64,000 nucleotides of DNA, taken from contig DAOSIS010000016.1 of NCBI GenBank assembly GCA_035366835.1, positions 1-64,000 of the forward strand, read 5' to 3'. The notes under the pieces are model-generated. The model made no database searches and was not told the DNA's origin. It was given only the letters and a program-made list of their open reading frames with translations. Source of the DNA: UBA6109 sp035366835 (GTDB taxonomy: Bacteria; Desulfobacterota; Syntrophia; Syntrophales; UBA6109). The position numbers and the translations under genes were made by a program. This document shows, piece after piece, positions 42,159-51,713 of the stretch. Position 1 is the first letter of the stretch. The number at the start of each line of letters is the position of its first letter.

Positions 42159-44888
42159 TCATCCGGTCTTTCCCGGTTTGCACTCGGCCTCCGCCAGGGC
42201 GGCATGCGCCGCGGCCAGGCGCGCGATCGGAACGCGGAACGGAGAGCAGGACACGTAATTCATGCCTGTGCGGTGACAGAAATCGATGGATTTCGGATCG
42301 CCGCCGTGTTCCCCGCAGATGCCCACTTTCAGGTCCGGCCGCGACCCTCTGCCCTTGCGGATCGCAATTTCGATGAGTTGCCCGACGCCTTCCTGGTCCA
42401 GGCTCTGGAAAGGATCCTCGGGCAGGATCTTGTGTTCCAGGTAGTAGGGCAGGAATCCGCCGACGTCGTCCCGGGAAAATCCGAAGGTGGTCTGCGTCAG
42501 GTCGTTGGTGCCGAAGGAAAAGAACTGTGCCTGCTGGGCGATCGCGTCGGCCGTCAGGGCGGCGCGGGGAATCTCGATCATGGTCCCGACCTGATACGTC
42601 AGGCGGATGCCCGTCCCCTTCATCACCTCGTCGGCGACCCGGCGAATGATGGCTTCCTGATGCCGGAATTCGGTGGCGGATCCGATCAGGGGGACCATGA
42701 TTTCCGGGTGGACCTCGACGCCGTCCGCGGCGAGTTCGGAGGCCGCTTCAAAAACCGCCCGGGCCTGCATCTCCGTAATCTCGGGATAGGCGATCCCCAG
42801 ACGGCAGCCCCGGTGTCCGAGCATGGGGTTGAGTTCATGCAGCGATTCGGCGCGCGCCCGGATTTTTTCCAGCGGGACTCCCATCTCGGCCGCCAGGTCC
42901 TGCAACTGCTCCGAGTCCAGATTGATGAATTCGTGCAGCGGCGGATCGAGCAGGCGGATGGTGACCGGCAGACCCTGCATGGCCTTGAAGAGTCCGACGA
43001 AATCCTGCTTCTGAAAGGGCAGCAGCTTCATGACCGCGCGGCGGCGTTCTTCGGGGGTCTCGGCGAGGATCATCTCGCGCATCGCCCGAATGCGCTCCGG
43101 CCCGAAGAACATGTGCTCCGTCCGCGTGAGGCCGATTCCCTCTGCGCCGAAGGCCCGCGCCTGAGCCGCGTCCTGCGGCCGATCCGCGTTGGTGCGGATC
43201 TTCAGCCTGCGGAAGGAATCGGCCCATTTCATCAGGAGCTGATAGGCCTTGTTGGCATCCAGGTCCGGCTTGCTGGAAGGGATCCTGCCGAGATAGACGT
43301 GTCCCGCCGTGCCGTTGAGCGAGATCCAATCCCCTTCGGCGATCCTGACTCCGTTCACCTGCAGTAGTTTCTTTTCGGCGTCGATTTCCAGGGCGGCACA
43401 ACCGACGATGCAGCATTTCCCCCAACCCCGGGCGACGAGGGCCGCATGGCTGGTCATCCCGCCCTTCGCCGTGAGGATCGCCTCGGCGACATGCATTCCC
43501 TGAACATCTTCCGGCGACGTCTCGTTGCGCACCAGGATGACCTTCTTCCCCTCCTTCGACCATTTCGCCGCGTCCTCGGCGGTGAAGACCACCTGGCCGC
43601 TGCCGCCGCCCGGACCCGCCGGCAAACCCTTGGCAAGCAGCTTGGCGTTCTTCTCATGCTGGGGGTCGAGCAGGTCGTGAAGCAGTTCATCCAGCTGATT
43701 CGGTTTCACGCGCAGGACGGCCTCCTCTTTGCGGATCAGGCCTTCCTCGACCATGTCGACCGCGATCGCGATGGCCGCCTGGCCGTTTCGCTTTCCGGTC
43801 CGCGTCTGCAGCATCCAGAGGCGTCCCTGCTGGATGGTAAACTCGATGTCCTGCATGTCCCGGTAGTGGCGTTCCAGCTTCTCCCGCGCCGCGCAGAGTT
43901 CCCGGTAAAGGGCGGGCATGGCCTCTTCGAGGCTCTGCAGGTGCCGGGTGTTGTCGCTCTTCGTCGCGACGTTCAGGGGATTGGGCGTCCGGATTCCGGC
44001 GACGACATCCTCTCCCTGCGCATTGGTCAGCCATTCTCCGTAGAACAGGTTTTCTCCGGTCGCCGGATTCCGGCTGAAGGCGACACCGGTGGCGCTTTCG
44101 TCCCCCATGTTTCCGAAGACCATGGCCTGAACGTTCACCGCCGTGCCCCACTCGTCGGGAATCCTTTCGATGCGCCGGTAACGCACGGCCCGCTTTCCGT
44201 TCCAGCTCTGGAAAACGGCTCCGATGCCGCCCCATAGCTGTTCGAAGGGATCGTCCGGGAAGGGTTTGCCGAGCACCGCCTTGACCTTCTCCCGGAAGGA
44301 GGCGGTGAGGTTCCTGAGATCGGAAGCGCTCAGCTCCGTATCCAGTTTCACGCCCTTGCGCCGTTTCGCCTCGTCCATCAGATGCTCCAGCTGGAGGCGG
44401 ATGCCCTTGCCGTCTTCGGGTTCGATCCCCGCCGCCTTTTCCATGACGACGTCGGCGTACATCATGATGAGGCGCCGGTAGGCGTCGTACACAAACCGCT
44501 CGTCCCCCGTCCGCGCGATGAGGCCGGGGATGGTCTTTCCCGTCAGGCCGACATTGAGGACGGTTTCCATCATGCCGGGCATGGAGCTCCGGGCGCCGGA
44601 ACGCACGGAGACCAGCAGGGGATTCTCAGGATCGCCGAAACCCGCGCCCATGATCGATGCGACGAAATCGACGGCGCCTTCGACCTGCGATTGGAGCTCG
44701 GGCGGGTAGGTCTTGCCGTGGGCATAATAGTAGGTGCAGATCTCCGTGGTGATGGTGAACCCCGGAGGGACCGGCAGGCCGAGATGCGCCATCTCGGCCA
44801 GGTTTGCTCCTTTTCCCCCCAGGAGTTCCTTCATGTCCGCTCCACCTTCCGCGACGGCGCCACCGAAGCGGTACACATATTTCTTCAT
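42159..44888 (-). CDS. ppdK: Pyruvate, phosphate dikinase
   Basis: 909 residues. It interconverts pyruvate+ATP+Pi and PEP+AMP+PPi, giving gluconeogenic PEP in acetate- or fatty-acid-based metabolism. N-terminal ATP-grasp (LGGKGANLAEMAHLGLPVPP), central swivelling domain with the catalytic His in GGMTSHAALVARGWGK, and a C-terminal PEP barrel (RTEHMFFGPERI; GTNDLTQTTFGFSRDD; catalytic Cys in KVGICGEHGGDP). ATG 44888 has AGGAGG at a somewhat long 8-9 nt. Single-gene unit on the minus strand. No regulatory protein gene (PDRP) is adjacent. Confidence 0.98.
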   Translation of the reverse strand: MKKYVYRFGGAVAEGGADMKELLGGKGANLAEMAHLGLPVPPGFTITTEICTYYYAHGKTYPPELQSQVEGAVDFVASIMGAGFGDPENPLLVSVRSGARSSMPGMMETVLNVGLTGKTIPGLIARTGDERFVYDAYRRLIMMYADVVMEKAAGIEPEDGKGIRLQLEHLMDEAKRRKGVKLDTELSASDLRNLTASFREKVKAVLGKPFPDDPFEQLWGGIGAVFQSWNGKRAVRYRRIERIPDEWGTAVNVQAMVFGNMGDESATGVAFSRNPATGENLFYGEWLTNAQGEDVVAGIRTPNPLNVATKSDNTRHLQSLEEAMPALYRELCAAREKLERHYRDMQDIEFTIQQGRLWMLQTRTGKRNGQAAIAIAVDMVEEGLIRKEEAVLRVKPNQLDELLHDLLDPQHEKNAKLLAKGLPAGPGGGSGQVVFTAEDAAKWSKEGKKVILVRNETSPEDVQGMHVAEAILTAKGGMTSHAALVARGWGKCCIVGCAALEIDAEKKLLQVNGVRIAEGDWISLNGTAGHVYLGRIPSSKPDLDANKAYQLLMKWADSFRRLKIRTNADRPQDAAQARAFGAEGIGLTRTEHMFFGPERIRAMREMILAETPEERRRAVMKLLPFQKQDFVGLFKAMQGLPVTIRLLDPPLHEFINLDSEQLQDLAAEMGVPLEKIRARAESLHELNPMLGHRGCRLGIAYPEITEMQARAVFEAASELAADGVEVHPEIMVPLIGSATEFRHQEAIIRRVADEVMKGTGIRLTYQVGTMIEIPRAALTADAIAQQAQFFSFGTNDLTQTTFGFSRDDVGGFLPYYLEHKILPEDPFQSLDQEGVGQLIEIAIRKGRGSRPDLKVGICGEHGGDPKSIDFCHRTGMNYVSCSPFRVPIARLAAAHAALAEAECKPGKTG

Positions 44889-45138
44889 GACGAAATCCTC
44901 CTCACGCCTGACATTTCAACCAGTGCACTGCAAAGGACCGATCCTGCAAGAAATGAACGCCGATGCCGCCAAGGGCGAGTCCCGACCAATCCGTTTGAAA
45001 TACCGGTCGGAGATTCGGGGAGACCGGTGTCCGCGGAAGAAAAATCAACGGGACGTTTGTTACCACCAAATGACGCCCGTGACAATGGGCTCGTTTGCAT
45101 CGAGGCCCGGCGCGCCGTCCTCCTTCGCGCCGCAAGTC
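44889..45138. other. Gap upstream of ppdK
   Basis: About 250 bases without a gene (313 from ppdK to the next coding stretch). It should hold the ppdK promoter, but no clear boxes are seen. Confidence 0.4.
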
Positions 45139-45171
45139 AAAAAAAGGCCGGAGCTCTTGTCTCCGGCCTTT
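45139..45171 (-). terminator. Terminator of the atpE-sensor unit
   Basis: On the minus strand AAAGGCCGGAG, loop ACAAGAG, CTCCGGCCTTT, then a T-run (the A-run 45139-45145 on the plus strand). 11-bp stem. Confidence 0.9.
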
Positions 45172-45201
45172 GTGACAGCGGCGGCGGGGGAGGGGAGACG
45201 G

Positions 45202-46515
45202 CTATTTGTCGTCCTCATCCTCCTCTTCGTCGAATTTCACTTCCTCCGACCCCTCCGGCACTTCGGCTTCCAGCGAGCGCGTAATGCCTCGTGCAAGCAG
45301 AAGGAGGATCAGGAAAAGAATCACGACGGAGACGACAAGAATGACGATGATCGTTGCGGACCATGCCTTGGCCTCCTTCTCGATGTTGCGGGAGGTCGCG
45401 ATGGCCGCCTCGTTGTACTTGTCGACATCCAGGCCCATCCCGATCCAACCGAACCCGCCGGGGGCGGGCATCGCCTTGGAATAATGCTGGATCGGCGCAT
45501 AGGCGACGAACTTCGTGTGACCGCCGAACCGATACATCTTGATCCCCGATTTCCCGGTGGCCGCGTCCTTGTCGATCGCCGGCAACTGCGGATCCATGAA
45601 GGCCAGCTGCCGGAGATTGAGCACCATCTCGCCCTTCTTGGTCATCTCCTGAGCGTTCTTGTCGCTCAGCGCGGGGACCGGTGTGCCGTCCGGGTAGAGA
45701 CCGGCGATGTGGTAGTCGTTGGGATGGGAAATGACGAAACCGCGGGAATCGACCATATAGGCATAATTGCCGGTGTTGGCGTCGGCTTCAAAAACGTATC
45801 CCGACTGTGTGGGAATGATGTGGTCCGTAAAGCCCGCCAGCTGCCTGTAATCCAAGGCCAGCGCCACGACGCCCGCAAAACCCTGCTTGTCGAAAACGGG
45901 GGCAGCGAGGCGGATCACTCCCGCGAAGCGTTTTCCCTTTTCGAATTCCATCCGACTGACGTACCAGCCCGTCAAGGGGGAAATATAGACTTCGCCCTTG
46001 GCCATGCCCTTCGCTGCGGCGAAATACTCTTCGGTCTTGTACGTCGTATTGGCCGGGATGCTGACATTGACCAGCTGCGATTTGGGTACAACGTCTCCGT
46101 TGACGATCTTGAGAAGTTCCCTGCCCGACCTGTCGATCAGGGCCATCTCCATGTACATCATCGACGAGACCTGACGAATCTTCCCGTCCTCTTTGACCCA
46201 GATCGGTTTGCGGTTATCCTGGACAAACTGCCTGTAAGCCGTCTCCGTTGCGGGGAGGATCGTTGCAACCAGGACATCCTTTTCCCTTTCGCGCAGGAAA
46301 TTGGCGACTTCGTCCGCCACATTCACGGCGCGGATCTTGATCTCTTCCTGCGCCTTCTGATCGAGGACGGTTACGGCTTTTTCCTTGATGGTAACCCCTA
46401 ACTTGAAAATACCGTTGGCGATCAGCAGGGCCATCAACGATAAGGGGATCACGATAAGCAGGAAGAAGACTCTTGCAACCGTGAACAACTGCCTATCTTT
46501 CGTCGGTTTGGTCAT
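45202..46515 (-). CDS. Orphan dCache sensor membrane protein without output domain
   Basis: 437 residues. N-terminal helix (residues ~12-40), a large periplasmic double-Cache domain (about 45-365, with AETAYRQF-like and GYVFEADANTGNYAYMVDSR, GFVISHPND segments), a second helix at ~385-410, then ARGITRSLE, which looks like the start of a HAMP domain, and an abrupt acidic tail (EVKFDEEEDEDDK). No kinase, cyclase or chemotaxis domain follows. It may sense a ligand and signal by contact, or be a shortened receptor. It lies 40 nt downstream of atpE on the same strand and shares its terminator. Confidence 0.8.
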   Translation of the reverse strand: MTKPTKDRQLFTVARVFFLLIVIPLSLMALLIANGIFKLGVTIKEKAVTVLDQKAQEEIKIRAVNVADEVANFLREREKDVLVATILPATETAYRQFVQDNRKPIWVKEDGKIRQVSSMMYMEMALIDRSGRELLKIVNGDVVPKSQLVNVSIPANTTYKTEEYFAAAKGMAKGEVYISPLTGWYVSRMEFEKGKRFAGVIRLAAPVFDKQGFAGVVALALDYRQLAGFTDHIIPTQSGYVFEADANTGNYAYMVDSRGFVISHPNDYHIAGLYPDGTPVPALSDKNAQEMTKKGEMVLNLRQLAFMDPQLPAIDKDAATGKSGIKMYRFGGHTKFVAYAPIQHYSKAMPAPGGFGWIGMGLDVDKYNEAAIATSRNIEKEAKAWSATIIVILVVSVVILFLILLLLARGITRSLEAEVPEGSEEVKFDEEEDEDDK

Positions 46516-46555
46516 TTTTCCCCCCTAACGGTCGTTATTTCGGTTCGATTGGTTC

Positions 46556-46933
46556 TCAGCCAACGAGAAAATACTTCATGTAGGGGTTCGCATACAGGAG
46601 AACAAGCGATACGACCAGTGCATAAATGGCGATGGATTCCGCCATGGCCATGCCGACGAGCATCGTCATCATGATCTTTCCCTGAACGCCGGGATTTCTG
46701 CCGACGGCAGAGCAGGCGCCGCTGGCGGCCGTCCCGATTCCGAGCCCCGCTCCCACGGCTCCCACGCCGATCGCGAAACCCGCGGCAATCATGGCGCCGA
46801 CCGCAAAGAGAACTTTGGTGTAGGATTCGCCGCCGGCCGGAATGGCCTCAGCTGCGAGCAGAGGTGAAGAAACCAGTACTGCTGCAATCGTTGCCGTCAA
46901 AGTCGCCATTCTTTTTCCCAGTGTGCTGAACAT
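46556..46933 (-). CDS. atpE: ATP synthase F0 subunit c
   Basis: 125 residues, long for this protein because of a signal-like N-terminal extension (to about residue 35, ending SSPLLAAEA). Then two helices: the glycine-rich AGFAIGVGAVGAGLGIGTA and MAMAESIAIYALVVSLVLLY with the ion-carrying Glu; RNPGVQ is the polar loop. The Gln that marks Na+-type rings in helix 1 is absent, so H+ is more likely, though E-S in helix 2 is shared with Na+ forms. GGGGGAG precedes ATG 46933. It is 15 kb from atpB, with the Rnf operon between. Confidence 0.95.
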   Translation of the reverse strand: MFSTLGKRMATLTATIAAVLVSSPLLAAEAIPAGGESYTKVLFAVGAMIAAGFAIGVGAVGAGLGIGTAASGACSAVGRNPGVQGKIMMTMLVGMAMAESIAIYALVVSLVLLYANPYMKYFLVG

Positions 46934-47415
46934 CTTTGTCTCCCCCTTCGCAAGAGAATTTTTCCTTCTTTCGTTTTGCTTATAACATGGTTTCCTTTTT
47001 CGAGAAAGAAGGGTGCAACCGGCGATCCTTCTGCAATGCATGTGCCAGTGCGACAACGCTGAAGAGGGTGCGGTCAATCCATCGTCAGGACTGCGGAATC
47101 GCCAGTGCACGCCCTGGAGACGGGCGGCGCCGTGCGAGGACTTCTTGAACGTTTCATTCAAAGCGTGCCCCGCATTGAACAAATAGTCGAACCTGTTTCC
47201 CCTCGGCATCGCCGATTTCCGGAGGAGCGGCTCTGGCGCGCAACTGTCGATGCGGCTGCATGGGCGAACTTCCAGATTCTTATTGAAAAAGCCCGTATCT
47301 GTCGGTACTATGCCTATCCATTGCACCACTTCGAGTCGGATCGATTGCAACAGACAGAGGCAGGGTCTCTCGCCGCGGCGTGGCCCGAATCTCCTCATGC
47401 TTTCGGGAAATCACC
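46934..47415. other. Divergent gap between atpE and the kinase operon
   Basis: 482 bases. Open frames here have no starts with ribosome sites and no family likeness. Expected to hold promoters in both directions; none could be assigned with confidence. Confidence 0.4.
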
Positions 47416-47580
47416 ATGCAGGAATTGTTGACGGCCGTCACCTATCTCGTAGCGTGGCTGATCTGTGAGTGGGTGATCGGGATTGAGAGCGGGTTGACCA
47501 AGTTGATTCTCTCCCTCGGCGCGGCGGTCTTCATCTATGTCTGGATTGCCGTGCGGGGCCGTCGTGAAAAAAAGGAATGA
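47416..47580 (+). CDS. Small two-helix membrane protein
   Basis: 54 residues: helix one LLTAVTYLVAWLICEWVIGI, a short loop, helix two LTKLILSLGAAVFIYVWIAV, and a basic tail (RGRREKKE) that should face the cytoplasm. The start ATG 47416 has only a weak site. It lies 61 nt before the histidine kinase, so it may be co-transcribed and could modulate the kinase in the membrane. No known family. Confidence 0.5.
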   Translation: MQELLTAVTYLVAWLICEWVIGIESGLTKLILSLGAAVFIYVWIAVRGRREKKE

Positions 47581-47641
47581 CAGGCCCGGCGGATCTGCAG
47601 GCCAGAGTCCGCGATCCTGTTGAAGTCAGGGAAAGGCAGAG

Positions 47642-50347
47642 ATGGAGACGACCGGCGTCGAGAATACCGATACCTCCCGCAAGATGCGGATCCAGGCATC
47701 GACATGGTTCGCCTCCACGCTGGTGATCATCCTCATCCTGCTGTTCAGCTCCACCCTCCGCCACGCCCGCGAACAGGACATGATCGATCAGCACGGCCAG
47801 CAGCAGACCGTGATCGCGAAGGCGGCTGCGGTTTCCGTTGAGGATCTGCTGTCGAATGTCCAGAAAAGCCTTCTGGTCCTGTCGAAACTGCCGGGTACGA
47901 AGAAGGCAAAGCCCCTCGAAACGGTTGAAAACATGAAGGTCATCCACGACAGCCTCGCCGGCAAGGTCCGGTGGATCGCGCGGCTGGATGAAAAAGGGGT
48001 GGTCCTCTCCGGTTATCCCGCGTCCTCCGCGGCAGGCGTGCTCGGGGAGTCTTTTTCCGAAGAGGAATTCTTCCGTGCCGTCGAGAAGGAACGGCGACCT
48101 TATATCGGCAGCGGCCATCCGATCGGCGCGGCCGACCAGGAAGAAAAGATCGTCGTGATGATCGGCGTGCCGAAATTCAATGCGGCGAACGCCTTTTCGG
48201 GCGTCATCGTCGCAGGCATGCCGCTTTCGGTCATCTCCGATCTCTGCAACCGCGCCAGCCGGGAGGTCATGACGCACGAATTCTGGCTCATGGACGGGAA
48301 GGGACGGTTCTTTCTGCACCCCGACGGAAGACGGATCGGCACGATCGCCGATTTCACGTCCTATCCGACGGGGGACGAAAAAGCGGAGACCTTTCTGACG
48401 GTTCTCGGCAGAAGGGAAGCGGGAACCGGTGATTTCCTTGTTCCGGACGCGCAGGGCAGCCCTCAGCGAACCATCATTTCCTATGCTCCGATATCGCTGG
48501 GCGGCGAACACTGGACCGTCGCCTTCGTCACGCCGCGGGAGAACGTGATCGCGCTCCTGCGCGTTACCTTCGTCAATTTCCTGTTCGGCTCCCTGGCCCT
48601 GATCGCCGTCGTGATCATCGCCAGTGCCGTCATCGTCCGCCGGAGCATCCGGGGGATGCGTTTCCGGGAGGAGCTCAAGCGGCTGCGGGAACGGGATCAA
48701 TGGCTGGAAATGCTTCTCCGCGAGAAGAAGACCATGGAGGGGGTCGTCGAGGGATCGCCGATACCCACCTTTGTCGTTGACAAGGCCCACAAGGTGATCC
48801 TCTGGAACCGCGCCTGCGCAGAGCTCACCGGGTACGAGGCCAAAGAGATGATCGGAACGAGCCGCCAGTACGTTCCTTTCTATGCCCAGGAACGGCCGGT
48901 CATTGCCGATCTGATCCTGGACCAGGATTTCGAGGGACTGGACCGGTATTACGGCACGAAGATGATCCGGGCATCCCAGACGATCCGTGGCGCCTACGAG
49001 GCGAGGGACTACTACGAAAACCTCGGCGGGCGAAGGCGCCATCTGTATTTTCTGGCCGCTCCCATCTGCGACGAGAAGGGAAGCATCATTGCGGCCATCG
49101 AAACGCTGCAGGACGTTTCGCGGGAAGAGGCGATGGCGAAGAATCTCCAGGAATACGCCAAGACCCTCCACGAGGAGTTGCTGGAGAACATCCGTCTCCG
49201 GAAGGAGATCGGCTCTCTGTACAATTACCTTTCATCCATCGTGAAGAGCCTTCCGGATGACCTCTACGAAGTCGGCGAGGACGGAACGGCGCGTTGCGTC
49301 GGCGAGGAGAGGCCGTCCGGGCACGGGCCCTGCGGAACCGGCCAGGGGGTGCCGCTGGCGACGTTGTTTCCGCCCGAGCATCGGGATCTCGTGCTGCTGA
49401 AGTGGGAGGAGGCCCGGAAGGGGCTGGCGTCTCCCTATGAGATCGAGGAAAGGATCGGCGGCGAGGCAAAGCGGCACCTGCTGATTACGACGACGCCGAT
49501 CAGGGGCTCCGCTTCTCACCTGCTCGTCGTCCGGGACGTCACGGAGTTGAAGAACCTTGAAAAGATGTATTATGAAAGCCAGAAGCTCGCCGCGGTGGGA
49601 CAGCTGTCGGCGGGAATCGCCCATGAAGTCCGGAACCCGCTGTCCTCCATCAAGATGAGCCTGCAGATTCTGGAAAAGAGGATGCAGCCGCAGGGAAACG
49701 ACCTCAAACGGTTCAGGATCGCCCGGAAGGAAGTGGAACATCTGGAGCAGCTCGTCAAGGATGTCCTGATCTACGCAAAGCCCTCTGCACCGCGCAAGAT
49801 GCCGGTCGATGCGCGGAAGATCGTCGAAGGTGCGTTCGCCATGGCGGAGAAGACACTTTCGGAACACCCGGTGCGCATGGAGACGGATTATGCCGAAGGG
49901 CTCCCCCGGGTCGAAGTCGACGCGGAAATGATGAAGCAGGCCTTCCTGAACCTCGTTCTCAATGCCATCGACGCGATGGTGCCGGACGGCCTCCTGAAGA
50001 TCTCGGTCGTCCGCGGGACGGACGACCGTTTCGTTACGTTCGCATTCGAGGACAACGGGTGTGGAATCGCCGAGGAGGATCTGCACCGGGTCTTCGATCC
50101 ATTCTTCACGAAGAAGCAGTACGGGACGGGTTTGGGCCTGACCCAGGTCAAGAAGATTGTGGAGATGCATGGAGGCCGCGTGGGGATTGTCAGCGGCGCG
50201 GGCAGGGGATGCCGGGTGATCGTCGACCTGCCGGTTGCGGACCGTCCGGGAGAGCGCGACGGCGTAAAGGGCGTTGCGGTTGCAGGGAGCCGGAAATCCG
50301 CAGGGGCGGAAGGAATCGAACATGGCCAAGATTCTGATCATCGATGA
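47642..50347 (+). CDS. Membrane histidine kinase with Cache and two PAS domains
   Basis: 901 residues. Order: membrane helix (~20-40), periplasmic Cache sensor (~45-315), helix (~320-345), short coiled coil, PAS (~375-500, SPIPTFVVDKAHKVILWNRA), coiled coil, a second PAS (~540-640), HisKA and HATPase_c. His 661 in GIAHEVRNPLSSIK is the phospho site; the ATP lid has VLNAIDAM, EDNGCGIAEED and GTGLGLTQVKKIVEMHGG. It should phosphorylate the NtrC-type regulator whose gene overlaps its end by 26 nt. The signal is unknown; small organic acids are usual Cache ligands. Confidence 0.93.
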   Translation: METTGVENTDTSRKMRIQASTWFASTLVIILILLFSSTLRHAREQDMIDQHGQQQTVIAKAAAVSVEDLLSNVQKSLLVLSKLPGTKKAKPLETVENMKVIHDSLAGKVRWIARLDEKGVVLSGYPASSAAGVLGESFSEEEFFRAVEKERRPYIGSGHPIGAADQEEKIVVMIGVPKFNAANAFSGVIVAGMPLSVISDLCNRASREVMTHEFWLMDGKGRFFLHPDGRRIGTIADFTSYPTGDEKAETFLTVLGRREAGTGDFLVPDAQGSPQRTIISYAPISLGGEHWTVAFVTPRENVIALLRVTFVNFLFGSLALIAVVIIASAVIVRRSIRGMRFREELKRLRERDQWLEMLLREKKTMEGVVEGSPIPTFVVDKAHKVILWNRACAELTGYEAKEMIGTSRQYVPFYAQERPVIADLILDQDFEGLDRYYGTKMIRASQTIRGAYEARDYYENLGGRRRHLYFLAAPICDEKGSIIAAIETLQDVSREEAMAKNLQEYAKTLHEELLENIRLRKEIGSLYNYLSSIVKSLPDDLYEVGEDGTARCVGEERPSGHGPCGTGQGVPLATLFPPEHRDLVLLKWEEARKGLASPYEIEERIGGEAKRHLLITTTPIRGSASHLLVVRDVTELKNLEKMYYESQKLAAVGQLSAGIAHEVRNPLSSIKMSLQILEKRMQPQGNDLKRFRIARKEVEHLEQLVKDVLIYAKPSAPRKMPVDARKIVEGAFAMAEKTLSEHPVRMETDYAEGLPRVEVDAEMMKQAFLNLVLNAIDAMVPDGLLKISVVRGTDDRFVTFAFEDNGCGIAEEDLHRVFDPFFTKKQYGTGLGLTQVKKIVEMHGGRVGIVSGAGRGCRVIVDLPVADRPGERDGVKGVAVAGSRKSAGAEGIEHGQDSDHR

Positions 50348-51701
50348 CGACAGTTCGATTTGTGAAACGCTGGAAATGTATCTGACCGAGGAAGGATACG
50401 AAGTTCAGTCGGCGCTGACCGGCACGGAAGGCCTCAACCGTTTCGTGGAGACGTCGCCGGATGTGGTGATTCTCGACATCCGTCTGCCCGATGTGAATGG
50501 TTTCACGATTCTCGAGGACCTTCGCGAAGAGAACGAAGACGTGAAGGTCATCATGATCACCGCCTATCACGACATGGACTCCACGATCCGGGCCATGAAG
50601 ATGGGGGCTTTCGACTATATCCACAAGCCGATCAACGTCGACGAGCTCGACATCGCGATCAAGAAGGCGATCCGCACGACGGAGCTGGAGAAGAAGATTC
50701 ACGGCCTCCTGATGGAGCCCTCGCGCGTTTTCAAGGTCGGGGACATCGTCGGCTCGAACCGCCAGATGCGGGAGATCTTCAAGATCATCGGTGTCGTTTC
50801 CCAGAACCGGGCGACGGTTCTGATCCAGGGTGAGAGCGGCACCGGCAAGGAACTCATCGCGAAAGTGATCCACAACAACACGGCCGCCGATGAACCCTAT
50901 ATCGGGGTGAACTGCTCCGCCATCGTGGACACGCTCCTGGAATCGGAGCTGTTCGGGCACGAAAAGGGATCCTTCACGGGGGCGGTGGGAAGAAAACTCG
51001 GCAAATTCGAGCTCGCCCGCTACGGCACGGTCTTTCTTGACGAGATCAGCGAAATGTCGCTGAACCTCCAGTCCAAGCTCCTGAGAGTTCTCCAGGAGAT
51101 GGAGTTCGAAAGGGTCGGCGGAAAGGATCGGGTCCAGGTGCATGCCCGGATCGTTGCGGCCACCAACAAGGACCTCAAGACGCTGGTGGAGGAGGGAAAG
51201 TTCCGTGAAGATCTCTATTACCGGCTGAACATCGTGGCCATCACCATTCCGCCTCTCCGGGAGCGCAGGGAAGACATTCCGCAGCTGGTGGAGTACCTTC
51301 TCTCCAAGATCAATGTGGATCTTCACAAGCGGATGCTCGGCGTCTCGGACGACGTGATGGAGATGTTTCGTCGTTACAGCTGGCCGGGGAATATCCGTGA
51401 ATTGGAGAATCTCCTCATCCGGGCCTGCGTGGTTGCAAAGGGGCAGCTCCTGCAGTCGGAGGACTTTCCGGAACTGCAGGAGCGAAAAGCGGTGGAGCCG
51501 GCCGCATGCCAGGGACCGGAAGCTGAGTTCAGGAAGGACGGCCGCTTCCTGACCCTCGACGAGCTGGAAGAGCGGTATATCCGTAAGGTTCTGAAAGAAA
51601 CGACGAAGAACAAGGGCGAGATCTGCGAGCTCCTCGGGATATCCCGGCCGACGCTGGAAAGAAAACTGGAGAAATACGGCATTGCGTTCGAGCGCGACTG
51701 A
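50322..51701 (+). CDS. NtrC-type sigma-54 response regulator
   Basis: 459 residues: receiver (acidic DDD 8-10, phospho Asp 52 in VVILDIRLPDVNG, Lys in IHKPIN), AAA+ sigma-54 domain (Walker A GESGTGKE, Walker B VFLDEIS, R-finger region), and a C-terminal Fis-type HTH (NKGEICELLGISRPTLERKL). The sigma-54 loop is GSFTGA rather than the usual GAFTGA. ATG 50322 has GGAAGGA upstream and overlaps the kinase gene. The pair forms a two-component system activating -24/-12 promoters; targets in this window are not evident. Confidence 0.93.
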   Translation: MAKILIIDDDSSICETLEMYLTEEGYEVQSALTGTEGLNRFVETSPDVVILDIRLPDVNGFTILEDLREENEDVKVIMITAYHDMDSTIRAMKMGAFDYIHKPINVDELDIAIKKAIRTTELEKKIHGLLMEPSRVFKVGDIVGSNRQMREIFKIIGVVSQNRATVLIQGESGTGKELIAKVIHNNTAADEPYIGVNCSAIVDTLLESELFGHEKGSFTGAVGRKLGKFELARYGTVFLDEISEMSLNLQSKLLRVLQEMEFERVGGKDRVQVHARIVAATNKDLKTLVEEGKFREDLYYRLNIVAITIPPLRERREDIPQLVEYLLSKINVDLHKRMLGVSDDVMEMFRRYSWPGNIRELENLLIRACVVAKGQLLQSEDFPELQERKAVEPAACQGPEAEFRKDGRFLTLDELEERYIRKVLKETTKNKGEICELLGISRPTLERKLEKYGIAFERD

Positions 51702-51713
51702 CGGGAGAAGTGG

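Noticed and set aside
46556..46933. Na+-specific c-ring
   Set aside because: The helix-1 Gln of the Na+ signature is missing, so H+ is more likely, though not proven.
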